DNA of 64,000 nt from an uncultured Alphaproteobacteria bacterium (GTDB lineage Bacteria; Pseudomonadota; Alphaproteobacteria; RF32; CAG-239): contig CALXTW010000001.1 in the NCBI GenBank assembly GCA_944391515.1, positions 97,287 through 161,286 of the forward strand, in the 5' to 3' direction. Every line of letters begins with the position of its first letter. Positions within the stretch are counted from its first letter, which is position 1. The notes below the pieces were generated by a model, which did not search any database, was not told where the DNA came from, and saw only the letters and a program-made list of their open reading frames with translations. Of the stretch, positions 7,599 to 16,840 are shown in pieces. A program made the translations under genes and the position numbers.

Positions 7599-9128
7599 AT
7601 GCAAAATATTGAAAATATGCCAAGACCGGAAATTATTTTGGTGGCTGATACCGTTGCTCGCGAAAAAAATATTGATAAAGAAGATGTTTTTGAAGCTATG
7701 GAAATTGCCATTCAAAAAGCCGCTCGTTCCAAATATGGTTTTGAACATGATATCAGAGCCGTGATTGATAGAAAAACAGGTGCTATCAGCTTGGCTCGCT
7801 ATCGTGAAGTGGTTGATGAAATTGTTGCCGCTGAAGGTGAAGAGGATGATCGTCAAAACGCTACCAAGATTTTGCTCGAGGACGCTCAAGTTTATAATCC
7901 GGATATTAAAGTCGGCGAATTTTTGATTGATGAATTGCCTCCGATTGATTTTGGTCGTATTGCAGCCCAAACTGCTAAACAGGTTATTATGCAAAAAGTT
8001 CGTGATGCCGAAAGAAATAAACAATTTGAAGAATACAAAGAAAAAGTCGGCACTATTGTTAACGGTACGGTTAAAAGAATCGAATTCGGTAATGTGGTTT
8101 TGGATATTGGTAAAGCCGAAGCTATTTTGCGCCGCGATGAAATTATTCCGCGGGAAAAATTCAAAAATGGTGACAGAGTTCGCGCTTATGTGTTAGATGT
8201 TCGTCGCGAAAACAAAGGTCCGCAAATCTTCTTGTCTCGTACTTGCCCTGAATTTATGGCTAAATTGTTTACGCAAGAAGTTCCCGAAATTTATGACGGT
8301 GTTGTTAAGATTATGGGCGTGGCTCGTGATCCGGGTTCAAAAGCTAAAATCGCCGTTAAAGCCGATGATATGACGATTGATGCCGTTGGTGCTTGCGTCG
8401 GATTGCGCGGTATTCGCGTTCAAGCCGTTGTTACCGAACTGCAAGGTGAAAAAATTGATATCGTTCCTTATTCTGAAGATAAGGCTCAATATATTGTAAG
8501 CGCTTTGACTCCGGCCGAAGTTACCAAGGTGGTTTTGGATGAAGAAAATAATCGAATCGAAGCCGTTGTTCCGCAAGAACAATTCTCTATTGCTATTGGC
8601 AGAAGAGGTCAAAATGTTAAATTGGCTTCTCAATTACTCGGTTGCGATATTGATGTCTTGACCGAAGAACAAGAGCAAGAACGTCGCGCTAATGAAAATA
8701 AAGTTCGTTCACAACGCTTTATGGAAGCTTTGGATGTTGATGAAATGATTGCTCATTTGCTCATTGCCGAAGGTTTCTCTACCGTTGATGAAATTGCTAT
8801 GGTTTCTTTAAATGAATTGGCTGAAATTGAAGGCTTTGATGAAGATGTTGCTTCTGAATTGCAATCAAGAGCCAAAGCTTATGTTGAAAAAAGAAATGAA
8901 GAATTTGCCAAGAAAAGCCAAACTTTGGGTATTGATGAAAAACTCAAATCTATTGAAGGCTTGGATCAAGATATGATTTTGACACTTGCTGACAAAGGTG
9001 TTAAAACTATTGACGACTTGGCTGATTTGGCTGCCGATGAGTTGATGGAAATGCTCGGTGAAAACGTGCTTTCCGAAGTAGAAGCCAATAAAGTGATTAT
9101 GGCTGCTCGCGCTCATTGGTTTGAATAG
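7599..9128 (+). CDS. nusA: Transcription elongation/termination factor NusA
   Basis: RNA polymerase-binding factor controlling pausing, termination and antitermination; 509 residues. Domains in order: polymerase-binding N-terminal domain (1-125), S1 (about 140-200, GTIVNGTVKRIEFGNVVLDI), two KH domains (about 205-345, with VGLRGIRVQAVV and AIGRRGQNVKLA), and two C-terminal acidic repeats (about 370-425 and 440-500). The double C-terminal repeat is the proteobacterial form. AGAGGG precedes the ATG. It lies 39 bases after rimP. Confidence 0.96.
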   Translation: MQNIENMPRPEIILVADTVAREKNIDKEDVFEAMEIAIQKAARSKYGFEHDIRAVIDRKTGAISLARYREVVDEIVAAEGEEDDRQNATKILLEDAQVYNPDIKVGEFLIDELPPIDFGRIAAQTAKQVIMQKVRDAERNKQFEEYKEKVGTIVNGTVKRIEFGNVVLDIGKAEAILRRDEIIPREKFKNGDRVRAYVLDVRRENKGPQIFLSRTCPEFMAKLFTQEVPEIYDGVVKIMGVARDPGSKAKIAVKADDMTIDAVGACVGLRGIRVQAVVTELQGEKIDIVPYSEDKAQYIVSALTPAEVTKVVLDEENNRIEAVVPQEQFSIAIGRRGQNVKLASQLLGCDIDVLTEEQEQERRANENKVRSQRFMEALDVDEMIAHLLIAEGFSTVDEIAMVSLNELAEIEGFDEDVASELQSRAKAYVEKRNEEFAKKSQTLGIDEKLKSIEGLDQDMILTLADKGVKTIDDLADLAADELMEMLGENVLSEVEANKVIMAARAHWFE

Positions 9129-9143
9129 TTCAACCGCGGAAAT

Positions 9144-9166
9144 CAGGGAGGAGTTTCTCCTCTCTG
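9144..9166 (+). other. Intercistronic hairpin between nusA and ylxR
   Basis: CAGGGAGGAG pairs with CTCCTCTCTG (one G-T pair) around a three-base loop. There is no real T-run after it, so it looks more like an mRNA-stability or processing hairpin than a terminator. Confidence 0.45.
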
Positions 9167-9198
9167 AATTTCCCTTTGTTTGAGATTGAAGAGAGTTG

Positions 9199-9768
9199 AT
9201 GAAAGAAGATAAAGAACGCAGAGATATTGTCAGTGGAAATGTTATGGAGAGTGCAGAGATGCTCCGTTTTACCATAACACCGGATAATATGGTTGTTCCC
9301 GATTTTAAGAAAAGATTGCCGGGAAAAGGAATATATGTTGCTTGTTCGAAATCTTCTCTTTCAATAGCTATTGAGAAAAATTTATTTGCCAAAGCTGCCA
9401 AAAAAAATGTGAAGTTGCCTTCAGATTTGTTGGAAATGGTTGAGAATTTGCTTCGGAAAAAAGGTTTGGAAGCTATTTGTTTGGCAAAAAAAGCCGGTGA
9501 TTTATTGACCGGATTTGAAAAAGTGGCTGAAGCTCTTAAAAAAGGTAAGGTCGCTTTTTTGTTAGAGGCAAAAGATGCCGGTACAGACGGACATGAAAAG
9601 TTATTGTCTTTAGCAAAAGATTTGAAAGTTTTTATGTTGTATGAAGTTGAGGAGTTAGACAAGGCGTTAGACAGGGTAAATACGGTGCATGTGGCATTTT
9701 TGAAAAACGATATGGCTAAAATGGTCTATAACGATTTGAAAAAACTTGATAAATTCTTGAACTCATAA
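9199..9768 (+). CDS. YlxR-type RNA-binding protein with L7Ae-like half
   Basis: 189 residues. The N-terminal part (about 5-85) is the YlxR/DUF448 domain, with ITPDNMVVPDFKKRLPGKGI matching its core; the C-terminal part (about 95-180, GLEAICLAKKAGDLLTGFE onward) resembles an L7Ae-like RNA-binding fold. This two-domain form is usual in alphaproteobacteria, always between nusA and infB. The usual Cys/Arg-rich YlxR motif is altered here (GIYVACSK). The ATG follows a GAGAG; a TTG one codon earlier is possible. Confidence 0.85.
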   Translation: MKEDKERRDIVSGNVMESAEMLRFTITPDNMVVPDFKKRLPGKGIYVACSKSSLSIAIEKNLFAKAAKKNVKLPSDLLEMVENLLRKKGLEAICLAKKAGDLLTGFEKVAEALKKGKVAFLLEAKDAGTDGHEKLLSLAKDLKVFMLYEVEELDKALDRVNTVHVAFLKNDMAKMVYNDLKKLDKFLNS

Positions 9769-9795
9769 AATATAAGTTACGGAGATTGTAATATA

Positions 9796-12312
9796 ATGAC
9801 AGAAGATAATGCAAAAAATAAACTAACATTATCAGGAAAATCTACCCTTACATTGAAGAATTTAGGGGATAAAACACATAATCATGACGGGAAAAAAGTT
9901 GTTCAGGTGGAAGTACGTAAAAAACGCGTAATTACTCCGGGTGTCCAAGCTCAACCCGAAAATAGTGTTAAAATTGATGAAGCTACAGCTCAAAAATTGC
10001 GCTTGATTGCAGAGGCTAAAGAGCATGAAGCAAAACGCCGCCAAGAAGAGGAAGAAAGAGAAAAACAACGCCAGATAGAGCGCGAAGAAGCTGAAAAAGC
10101 TCGCCAAGCCTTGTTGGCTGAGGAGGCGGCCAAAAAAGAAGCCGAAGCGAAAGAAAAAGCTAAACAAGAAGCTCAAAAAGAAATTAAAAAAGAGGTAAAG
10201 GCTCAACCAACCCCTGTGGTAGAGCGCGAAGATAAGTCTGTTCGTCAGAAAGATAAAAAATCTAAAGATTATGATGATGACTATGATGATGACGATGATG
10301 AGGAAGTTAGCTCAAGTAAAAAGTTTCGTCGTTCTTCAGAGCAAGAAAAATCTCGTGAAGAAATTTTTGAGCAAGAACGCAAAAAGGTGATGAAGCGTAG
10401 CTTTGAACCACAACGCAGAAGCGGAAAAGTAAATCTCCATAATATTATGGGGGCTGATGATGACGATGATGATGATTATGGGTTTGGTGCTCCGCGTCGC
10501 CGTTTTAAGAAAAAACAGCCAAAACCGGTTCAACCTGTTCAACCTCAAGAAAAAGTTGTTAAAGAAGTTATTATTCCTGAAATTATTACCGTTCAGGAAT
10601 TGGCAAATCGTATGGCCGAAAAAAGTGCTGATGTTATTAAAAAATTGATGGCCTTGGGTGTTATGGCAACCATTAACCAACCGATTGATGCCGATACGGC
10701 GCAAATTGTGGTTGAAGAATTGGGACATAAGTTCAAACGTGTGGCCGATAGTGACGTTGAAGACGCCATTAAAGGCGCTGAGGATACTCCTGACCAATTA
10801 TTGCCGAGAGCTCCGGTTGTTACGGTTATGGGACACGTTGACCATGGTAAAACTTCTTTGCTCGATGCGTTGAGAGAAACAAATGTTGCCGCTCGTGAAG
10901 CCGGTGGTATTACACAGCATATCGGTGCTTATCAAATCGAAACACCAAATGGTGATAAAATAACATTTATTGATACTCCTGGTCACGAGGCTTTCTCCGA
11001 AATGCGTGCCAGAGGTGCAAAAGTTACCGATATTGTGGTTTTGGTGGTAGCCGCCAATGATGGTATTATGCCGCAAACGGTTGAGGCTATTCGTCACGCA
11101 CAAGCTGCCGAAGTGCCTATTGTTGTGGCAATTAATAAAATCGATTTGCCGGGCGCTGACCCAATGAAGGTTAAGACCGCTTTGTTGCAACACGGAATTG
11201 CCGTGGAGGAATTGGGTGGCGATTGCTTGTGTGCCGAAGTTTCTGCCAAGAAGAGAATCAATATTGATAAATTGCTTGAAGCTATTTTGTTGCAAGCTGA
11301 AATTTTGGATTTGAAAGCTAATCCGAACAGAACAGCTGATGGTACAGTAATTGAAGCCAAGATGGAAAAAGGGCGCGGATCGGTTGCAACCGTTTTGGTT
11401 CAAAGAGGAACTCTTAAGGTCGGTGATATTTTCATTGCCGGTAAAGAATGGGGTCACGTTCGTGCTATGTTTAATGAAATGGGACATAAAGTTCATGAAG
11501 CCGGACCGGCTACTCCGGTTGAGGTTTTGGGCTTGCAAGGTACTCCTGCCGCCGGTGATGATTTTACCGTTGTGGCTGATGAAAACCAAGCTCGTGAAGT
11601 AACAAACTATCGTATTCGTAAAGAGCGTGATGCGAAGTTGGTTAAGAGTGCAAAATCGGCTATGGAACAAATGCTTGATAAGATTAAGTCCGGTGAAATT
11701 AAGCATCTGCCGGTTATTATTAAAGCTGACGTTCAAGGTTCGATTGAGGCTATTGAGGGTACTTTGAACAAACTTTCTACGGATGAAGTCAGTGTTCAAA
11801 TTTTACACTCGGCTGTTGGTCCGATTTCTGAATCTGACGTGACTTTGGCTAAGGCTTCTAACGCCTTTATTATCGGATTTAACGTTCGTGCAATTCCGCA
11901 AGCTCGTGATATGGCTCGCAGAGACGGAGTTGATATTCGTTATTACTCCATTATTTATGACGTGGCCGATGATGTTAAGAAAGGTTTGGAAGGCATGCTC
12001 TCTCCGGAATTGAAAGAGAAGATTCTGGGTTATGCCGAAATCAGAAACGTCTTTAATATTACCGGTGTGGGTAAAGTTGCCGGTTGTATGGTTACCGAAG
12101 GCCTGGTTAAACGCGGAGCAAAAGTTCGTCTGTTGCGTGATAACGTGGTTATTCATGATGGTAACTTGGGTCAACTGAAACGCTTCAAAGATGACGTTAA
12201 AGAAGTTAAAGAAGGCTATGAATGCGGTATGAGTTTTGAAAACTATAACGATATTCAGGTCGGCGACTTTATTGAATGTTATGAAATTGAAGCAATTGCC
12301 GCTAAACTCTAA
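9796..12312 (+). CDS. infB: Translation initiation factor IF-2
   Basis: GTPase that brings initiator tRNA to the 30S subunit; 838 residues. It starts with the alphaproteobacterial leader [13 protein letters not shown], then a long Glu/Lys/Arg coiled-coil stretch (about 55-135), two aspartate tracts (about 157-172 and 218-225), the IF2 N domain (about 255-315), the G domain with GHVDHGKT (about 346-353), DTPGHEAF and NKIDLPGA, and beta-barrel domains II-IV to the end. The aspartate tracts are simple-sequence DNA and may vary between strains. Confidence 0.97.
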   Translation: MTEDNAKNKLTLSGKSTLTLKNLGDKTHNHDGKKVVQVEVRKKRVITPGVQAQPENSVKIDEATAQKLRLIAEAKEHEAKRRQEEEEREKQRQIEREEAEKARQALLAEEAAKKEAEAKEKAKQEAQKEIKKEVKAQPTPVVEREDKSVRQKDKKSKDYDDDYDDDDDEEVSSSKKFRRSSEQEKSREEIFEQERKKVMKRSFEPQRRSGKVNLHNIMGADDDDDDDYGFGAPRRRFKKKQPKPVQPVQPQEKVVKEVIIPEIITVQELANRMAEKSADVIKKLMALGVMATINQPIDADTAQIVVEELGHKFKRVADSDVEDAIKGAEDTPDQLLPRAPVVTVMGHVDHGKTSLLDALRETNVAAREAGGITQHIGAYQIETPNGDKITFIDTPGHEAFSEMRARGAKVTDIVVLVVAANDGIMPQTVEAIRHAQAAEVPIVVAINKIDLPGADPMKVKTALLQHGIAVEELGGDCLCAEVSAKKRINIDKLLEAILLQAEILDLKANPNRTADGTVIEAKMEKGRGSVATVLVQRGTLKVGDIFIAGKEWGHVRAMFNEMGHKVHEAGPATPVEVLGLQGTPAAGDDFTVVADENQAREVTNYRIRKERDAKLVKSAKSAMEQMLDKIKSGEIKHLPVIIKADVQGSIEAIEGTLNKLSTDEVSVQILHSAVGPISESDVTLAKASNAFIIGFNVRAIPQARDMARRDGVDIRYYSIIYDVADDVKKGLEGMLSPELKEKILGYAEIRNVFNITGVGKVAGCMVTEGLVKRGAKVRLLRDNVVIHDGNLGQLKRFKDDVKEVKEGYECGMSFENYNDIQVGDFIECYEIEAIAAKL

Positions 12313-12330
12313 TTGGTTGTGAGGTGAAAT

Positions 12331-12720
12331 ATGGCAATAAAAGAACAATCTCAAAGACAGCTGCGCGTTGGGCAAGAAATTAAGAAAATTATTGCCGGCG
12401 AAATTCAGCATGAAAATGTCAGAAATTTGGAGGGAATCGATGCTCTTGTCACGATTACCGATGTGCAAGTTTCTCCGGATTTGAAGTATTGTAATGTTTA
12501 TTTTATCACGTCCAATAATGCTTTGAACCAAGAGGTTATGGGTGGTTTGCAATTGGCCGGCGGACATTTTCGTAAGGTTATCGGCAAAAAGACGACCTTG
12601 CGTTATGTGCCAGAGATTAATTTCCGCTTAGATGATACTTTTGAGGAAGTTGATCGAATCGAAAAATTGCTTCATGACCCAAAAGTTCAAAGAGACTTAC
12701 AAGCCAAAGATGAAGAATAA
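12331..12720 (+). CDS. rbfA: 30S ribosome-binding factor RbfA
   Basis: Cold-shock-related ribosome assembly factor that binds free 30S subunits near helix 1 of 16S rRNA; 129 residues. The KH-like core runs through VTITDVQVSPDLKYCNVYF and VPEINFRLDDTFE near the C-terminus. GAGGTG precedes the ATG; it lies 18 bases after infB. A hairpin terminator follows at once, so truB, which usually follows directly, is here a separate unit 2.9 kb away. Confidence 0.94.
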   Translation: MAIKEQSQRQLRVGQEIKKIIAGEIQHENVRNLEGIDALVTITDVQVSPDLKYCNVYFITSNNALNQEVMGGLQLAGGHFRKVIGKKTTLRYVPEINFRLDDTFEEVDRIEKLLHDPKVQRDLQAKDEE

Positions 12721-12723
12721 ATA

Positions 12724-12754
12724 AAAAAAGCCTCCGCAAGGAGGTTTTTTTTAT
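12724..12754 (+). terminator. Terminator of the rimP-rbfA operon
   Basis: CCTCC and GGAGG close a GCAA tetraloop, flanked by A-run and T-run that extend the stem and supply the U-tract. Confidence 0.85.
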
Positions 12755-12781
12755 TGCCTAAAGAAAATAGAATGATATTCT
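12754..12781 (+). promoter_or_regulatory. Promoter-like pair after rbfA
   Basis: TTGCCT and TATTCT with 16 bases between them directly follow the terminator and precede the unknown gene that begins with an AAATTT box. Confidence 0.35.
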
Positions 12782-12815
12782 TGTGCTAAATTCTAATTAT
12801 TAAAATTTAAGCATT

Positions 12816-13418
12816 ATGTTAAGTAAAGAAAACAAAGCTAAGTATTTGCCAACGCAAGACTTGCAAGAGTTGTATGAAAAAGATGAAAATTATATCAGGT
12901 CTTTTATTGTTATGGATTTAAGAGAACTTGAGAGTATTCTTCTGGTGTCAGAATTTCGTAAGAAAAAAATGTCTATCAAAGAAGATGTGGTCAAATGGGC
13001 AGAAAAAATGCCGGAGTTCGCCTTTTATGTGTGGTCGCATCGGTTTGCGGATGAGGTTGTTTTGAGAATCAATCTTGAAAATTATTTAGCAAAAAAATTT
13101 GATAAGAAATTTAGAATTTTTGCTAAAGAAAACGGCTATGTTTGTGAGACGGATTTTTTTGATGTGAAAGTTTCAAAAAAACTCAAAAGCGAGGTGTTGC
13201 TTGTTAAAAATGGCGAGACTTATGATTTATTGTACTGTGTTGTGGCGGGATATTTCGATATGTTTGAAAAAGAACGTGAAGCCTGCTTTGCAAATGGGGT
13301 TTATGGAATTCAGGTTTATGAAGAAATGGCTCCGCGACCCATTTGGTGCTTGCAAATTGAAAGAGGCGTTTCTTTGCAAAATTTGGAGAAATATGAACTT
13401 GAAACCTTGGTACGATAG
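12816..13418 (+). CDS. Unknown 200-residue soluble protein
   Basis: I do not recognise this protein. It has no signal peptide or membrane segment. It is rich in charged residues, with a helical N-terminal half (KYLPTQDLQELYEKDENYIR) and a C-terminal half of mixed strands and helices. No Shine-Dalgarno is visible; AAATTT ends seven bases before the ATG, a feature shared with four other unknown genes in the window. It has its own promoter-like pair and terminator and interrupts the usual rbfA-truB adjacency. Confidence 0.75.
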   Translation: MLSKENKAKYLPTQDLQELYEKDENYIRSFIVMDLRELESILLVSEFRKKKMSIKEDVVKWAEKMPEFAFYVWSHRFADEVVLRINLENYLAKKFDKKFRIFAKENGYVCETDFFDVKVSKKLKSEVLLVKNGETYDLLYCVVAGYFDMFEKEREACFANGVYGIQVYEEMAPRPIWCLQIERGVSLQNLEKYELETLVR

Positions 13419-13442
13419 TTTGAAATTTTTAGGTATAAAAAT

Positions 13443-13475
13443 AACCGCCCGGAATTGAGCCGAGCGGTTTTTTTT
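13443..13475. terminator. Shared terminator between convergent genes
   Basis: AACCGC pairs with GCGGTT, extended inside by CGG/CCG, with T-runs on both strands. It can end the unknown gene on the left and the amidotransferase-like gene on the right. Confidence 0.8.
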
Positions 13476-13567
13476 ATTAACAAAGATTAGCGGGAGAGAA
13501 GAGATTTCTTCTGCCAGCTTTGTCTTTGCAGTTGGGCTTGTTTATGCTGGAGAGCTTTTGCTGCCAG

Positions 13568-14380
13568 TCAGTCATAAATTTTTTGCATTTTGGTATCGCC
13601 TTGGGCGGCAAAATCCTCAGGATGCCACTGGATACACAAAATGTTTTTCTCTTCATTGCCCCAGGCTTCCGGTATGCCGTCAGCGGTGGAGGCATAGATT
13701 TTGAGGTCCGACATCTTATCGTTGGGCATCATTGCCTCACGGTGGCGTGAGTTGGTTTTAATATGCCCTTCGCCTAAGATTTTTGCCAAAGGCGTGTCTG
13801 GATAGATGAACACGTCGTGTGCCTCCAATTCTTTGGTTTTGTGTTCCAAAGAGGTGTTGGTGTACTCTCCGAGGTTAGGGTACATTTTCATGCCGTGCAT
13901 GCCACCTATTATCTGTGAGCCGGCGCAGATAGTAAGTATCGCAATACCTTCTTTTTCAGCCTTCATAATTGAAGTTATGTAGGCATAAGCGCGGGTTCCA
14001 GGAGTACTGTCAACTTTTTGTGGATCCACATAGAATTCTTTTGGAGAATCAAATGAGCCACCCGGCAAAATCAGACCGTCAATACCATCCATTTGCGCCA
14101 GATTTTCATTATAAGTCAAAAATCTGGGACGGACACCTGATTGGGCAATTGCCTTGGCGTAAGGCATATCAATCGTATAATAGCCTTTTTCACGCCCCAT
14201 CAGGAAGCCAACGATTGGTTGGTTGGCAAGAGGTTCTTTATTTGCCAGTTGGGCATAATCTTCATCGGACAACTGCAAAATAGGGGTAATGCCTTCTTTT
14301 GCAAAAGCCGACATCTGTTCATCACTAATGCCGTAAGCATTATACTCCGGCAAAAATTCTAAGTTTACGTTTTGTTTCAT
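13568..14380 (-). CDS. Class I glutamine amidotransferase-like (peptidase C26) protein
   Basis: 270 residues of the gamma-glutamyl hydrolase/PuuD-like group. Seen motifs: DGLILPGGSFDSP, the nucleophile region LTICAGSQIIGG (Cys in the elbow) and the catalytic His-Glu pair in IQWHPEDF. Such enzymes hydrolyse gamma-glutamyl amides; the substrate here is not determinable. The family nucleophile context is usually CRG, here CAGS. The ORF ends at a TGA, but the same frame continues open for 26 codons to a TAA near the terminator, suggesting a recent TGG-to-TGA change. No Shine-Dalgarno is visible. Confidence 0.82.
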   Translation of the reverse strand: MKQNVNLEFLPEYNAYGISDEQMSAFAKEGITPILQLSDEDYAQLANKEPLANQPIVGFLMGREKGYYTIDMPYAKAIAQSGVRPRFLTYNENLAQMDGIDGLILPGGSFDSPKEFYVDPQKVDSTPGTRAYAYITSIMKAEKEGIAILTICAGSQIIGGMHGMKMYPNLGEYTNTSLEHKTKELEAHDVFIYPDTPLAKILGEGHIKTNSRHREAMMPNDKMSDLKIYASTADGIPEAWGNEEKNILCIQWHPEDFAAQGDTKMQKIYD

Positions 14381-14421
14381 AATTTTGTTTTTTAGGTTTA
14401 TAAAAATAAGTTATTAAATTT

Positions 14422-14449
14422 ATGATAGCAAAACGGGGTGTTTTGTCAA
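14422..14449 (-). promoter_or_regulatory. Promoter for the amidotransferase-like gene
   Basis: Read leftward, a perfect TTGACA is followed after 16 bases by TATCAT, about 40 bases before the start codon. It lies almost back to back with the rightward promoter of the next gene. Confidence 0.6.
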
Positions 14450-14467
14450 ATGATTTGTCAAAAATAT

Positions 14468-14495
14468 TTGATTTTTGAAAAGTTTGATGTATAGT
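14468..14495 (+). promoter_or_regulatory. Promoter for the 338-residue unknown gene
   Basis: TTGATT and TATAGT are 16 bases apart. Transcription from here would begin near 14502, which rules out the upstream in-frame ATG at 14475 as the start. Confidence 0.5.
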
Positions 14496-14528
14496 GGGCT
14501 CAATTCACTTATTATAAACGTTATAATT

Positions 14529-15545
14529 ATGAAAACAGAAATTAAAAAAGATTATGAGTTAAGAAAAGTCGGAAACAAAATTGTTTTGCGACAGATGAGT
14601 ATTCCGGACTATGAGATGAAAACAACCCTTGTGGCTGATGAGATTTTAGACGTTAGCGATAATGTGTTTGCTTTGAAGTATAATGAAAAATTTTTCTGCT
14701 TGTGTCGGGAAGATAAAAAAGGCCATCTTTTGCATACGGTATCTATCGTTGAGAAGTATGAAATTTTGGGCGAACAAATTGTCTATTCGCAAAACGGAAC
14801 CTGGCATTTGTGGCAAGAGGATTTTCAGGTCAAAATTCTGGGCAAAGCTGAAGATTTGAACAATTTTTTGTTCGTGTTAAAAGTGTTTGAGGGTAAACTC
14901 TGGAGCGGAAAATATCTTTTCAGCTATTTCCAAGATGGAAAGCTTTGCCAAAAGGAATGTTCGGATTATGAGAAATTAGCCTCACAGAGCGCTCAAGGCT
15001 TGGAAGCCGATATTATGAAAATTCGGCTAAAAGACGATTGGCGATTTGTTAGCTGTATGCGGCGTCGTAAAATGAGTGCACATTTGGGAATGAAACTTCC
15101 GGAAAGCACCTTTGAAACCAAAATTATTTTTACGGAAAGTCCTTGTTCGAAGCTGGTGGAATATGCCAATTTTGTTGAGGATTTTCTGAAAAAGAAAGTA
15201 GGTTTTGGTAATGTCTTATCAGAAGATTCTGTTCTGGTGAAAGCTTTGTGGGACGGAAAAACTCCTGATGCAAAGAGGGTGTTAGTACCTTATTTTGAGG
15301 GGTGTTTGATGCAGAATTTGGACTTGAATATCTATGCCGATGTGTGGCGGATGTTTCAAGGTCATAAACGTGAAGTTTATCAAGTGAGTTGTCCGACGCT
15401 TGGCTATGAGCAAAATGCTGATGACGTGTTTATGGATAAATATAACGGGCAGAGTTGCTTGTTTGTTTGTCGAGGCAAAAAATCGGATAAATTTGTTTGC
15501 GTTAAAGAAGGAATGCGATATCGTCTGGAACTCATAAAAGACTAA
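14529..15545 (+). CDS. Unknown 338-residue soluble protein
   Basis: I do not recognise this protein. It has no signal peptide or clear membrane segment and contains many short strand-like stretches with regular aromatic residues (NGTWHLWQEDF, GKLWSGKYLFSYFQDGKL) that could form a repeated beta fold. About ten cysteines are spread along its length. I chose the ATG at 14529 because the earlier in-frame ATG falls inside the predicted promoter. No Shine-Dalgarno is seen. It has its own promoter and terminator. Confidence 0.7.
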   Translation: MKTEIKKDYELRKVGNKIVLRQMSIPDYEMKTTLVADEILDVSDNVFALKYNEKFFCLCREDKKGHLLHTVSIVEKYEILGEQIVYSQNGTWHLWQEDFQVKILGKAEDLNNFLFVLKVFEGKLWSGKYLFSYFQDGKLCQKECSDYEKLASQSAQGLEADIMKIRLKDDWRFVSCMRRRKMSAHLGMKLPESTFETKIIFTESPCSKLVEYANFVEDFLKKKVGFGNVLSEDSVLVKALWDGKTPDAKRVLVPYFEGCLMQNLDLNIYADVWRMFQGHKREVYQVSCPTLGYEQNADDVFMDKYNGQSCLFVCRGKKSDKFVCVKEGMRYRLELIKD

Positions 15546-15560
15546 ACTCTATTTGCTTGA

Positions 15561-15592
15561 AAGTGCTTCTTTTTGAAAGAAGCACTTTTTTG
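15561..15592 (+). terminator. Terminator after the 338-residue unknown gene
   Basis: A perfect 12-base stem, AAGTGCTTCTTT against AAAGAAGCACTT, with a three-base loop and a T-run. Confidence 0.88.
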
Positions 15593-15641
15593 TTGCCAGT
15601 CGAAAACTTATCCTTTAAACAAGAGATAAGGATGATAGGGT

Positions 15642-16550
15642 ATGAAACATAAAAAAGGCGAAAATATAAACGGTTGGCTGATTGTCGATAAACCTCGGGA
15701 TATCGGCTCAACGCAAGTGGTTAATTTGACCCGCAAATGGTTGAATGCCAAAAAGAACGGGCATGCCGGTACGCTCGATCCTTTTGCAACTGGCGTGTTG
15801 CCGATTGCTTTTGGCGAGGCAACAAAGCTTTTACCTTATGTGACAGATGGAAAAAAAGAATATGAATTTATCATTCAATGGGGCAAAGCGACCAATACCG
15901 ATGACTCTGAAGGGGAGATTATCGGAGAATCGCAAAAAATTCCGACAAGAGAGGAAATTTTAAGCGTTTTGCCGCAATTTATCGGCAAAATAAAACAGGT
16001 TCCGCCGGCTTATTCTGCCATTAAAATCAACGGGGAACGGGCTTATAATTTGGCCAGAAAAGGTGAAGAGGTTGCCATTCCGGAGCGAGAGGTTGAAATT
16101 TATGCTCTGGAACTTTTAGAAGAATTAGAGAATCACCAAGCGCGTTTTCGGGTGGAGTGCTCAAAAGGGACTTATGTGCGCACACTCGGGCATGATTTAG
16201 CTCAAAAACTGGGGACTCTCGGCTATTTGCAGGAGCTAAGACGCACAAAATGCGGTAATTTCGGGCTTGAGTCGAAAATTTTACTGGAAAATATAAAAAA
16301 TTTAGTGCATAGTATCCCCCTAAAAGAATTTTTGCTTCCGTTAGAAACATCTCTGCGCGACATCGCGGTGATTGCTGTTTCGGAAGTTGATGCAAACAAA
16401 CTTAAACTTGGACAAGGTGTGTCGCCAAAGGCTTATCAAGTGCAAAATTTGATTGGTCATGAGGCTGCCGCTTATTTCGAGGATAATTTGATTGCGATTG
16501 TGCGAATCGAGGAAAAAAGAATTTCTCCGGTTCGAGTGTTTAATCTTTAA
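15642..16550 (+). CDS. truB: tRNA pseudouridine(55) synthase TruB
   Basis: Makes pseudouridine 55 in the T-loop of tRNAs; 302 residues. The catalytic motif [15 protein letters not shown] (Asp at about 47) is intact, followed by the family blocks [20 protein letters not shown] and [19 protein letters not shown]. The C-terminal PUA-like region ends the protein. A GATAGGG lies just before the ATG. It normally follows rbfA; here it starts the truB-rpsO unit. Confidence 0.95.
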   Translation: MKHKKGENINGWLIVDKPRDIGSTQVVNLTRKWLNAKKNGHAGTLDPFATGVLPIAFGEATKLLPYVTDGKKEYEFIIQWGKATNTDDSEGEIIGESQKIPTREEILSVLPQFIGKIKQVPPAYSAIKINGERAYNLARKGEEVAIPEREVEIYALELLEELENHQARFRVECSKGTYVRTLGHDLAQKLGTLGYLQELRRTKCGNFGLESKILLENIKNLVHSIPLKEFLLPLETSLRDIAVIAVSEVDANKLKLGQGVSPKAYQVQNLIGHEAAAYFEDNLIAIVRIEEKRISPVRVFNL

Positions 16551-16570
16551 TATGTATAAAGGATAAATTG

Positions 16571-16840
16571 ATGTCGATTACTAATGAAAAAAAACAAGAA
16601 TTAATTAAAGAATATGGTTTAACCCCAGGTGATACCGGTTCTCCGGAAGTTCAAATCGCTATTTGGACCTACAGAATTAACGCTTTGATTGAGCACTTCA
16701 ATACTCATCAAAAAGATTTACACTCTCGCTTGGGCTTGATGAAGATGGTTAGCCGCCGTCGTCACTTGTTGGATCACCTGAAATCTAAGAGCGAAAGCAG
16801 ATATCAGGATTTGATTAAGAGATTAGACCTCCGTAAATAG
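16571..16840 (+). CDS. rpsO: 30S ribosomal protein S15
   Basis: Primary 16S rRNA-binding protein of the 30S platform, 89 residues, the normal length. The core [20 protein letters not shown] and [20 protein letters not shown] are conserved. The true ATG follows an in-frame TTG; GGA sits upstream. It is followed by a 303-base structured gap before pnp, the usual partner. Confidence 0.96.
   Translation: MSITNEKKQELIKEYGLTPGDTGSPEVQIAIWTYRINALIEHFNTHQKDLHSRLGLMKMVSRRRHLLDHLKSKSESRYQDLIKRLDLRK

Noticed and set aside
10260..10310. Aspartate-rich GAT repeats in infB as a microsatellite element
   Set aside because: They are in frame and code for the acidic linker of IF-2, common in long N-terminal regions.
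13487..13570. TGA read as tryptophan (alternative genetic code)
   Set aside because: mreC, mreD and the gene ending at 41259 use TGA as a stop, so recoding is not general; a point mutation is simpler.
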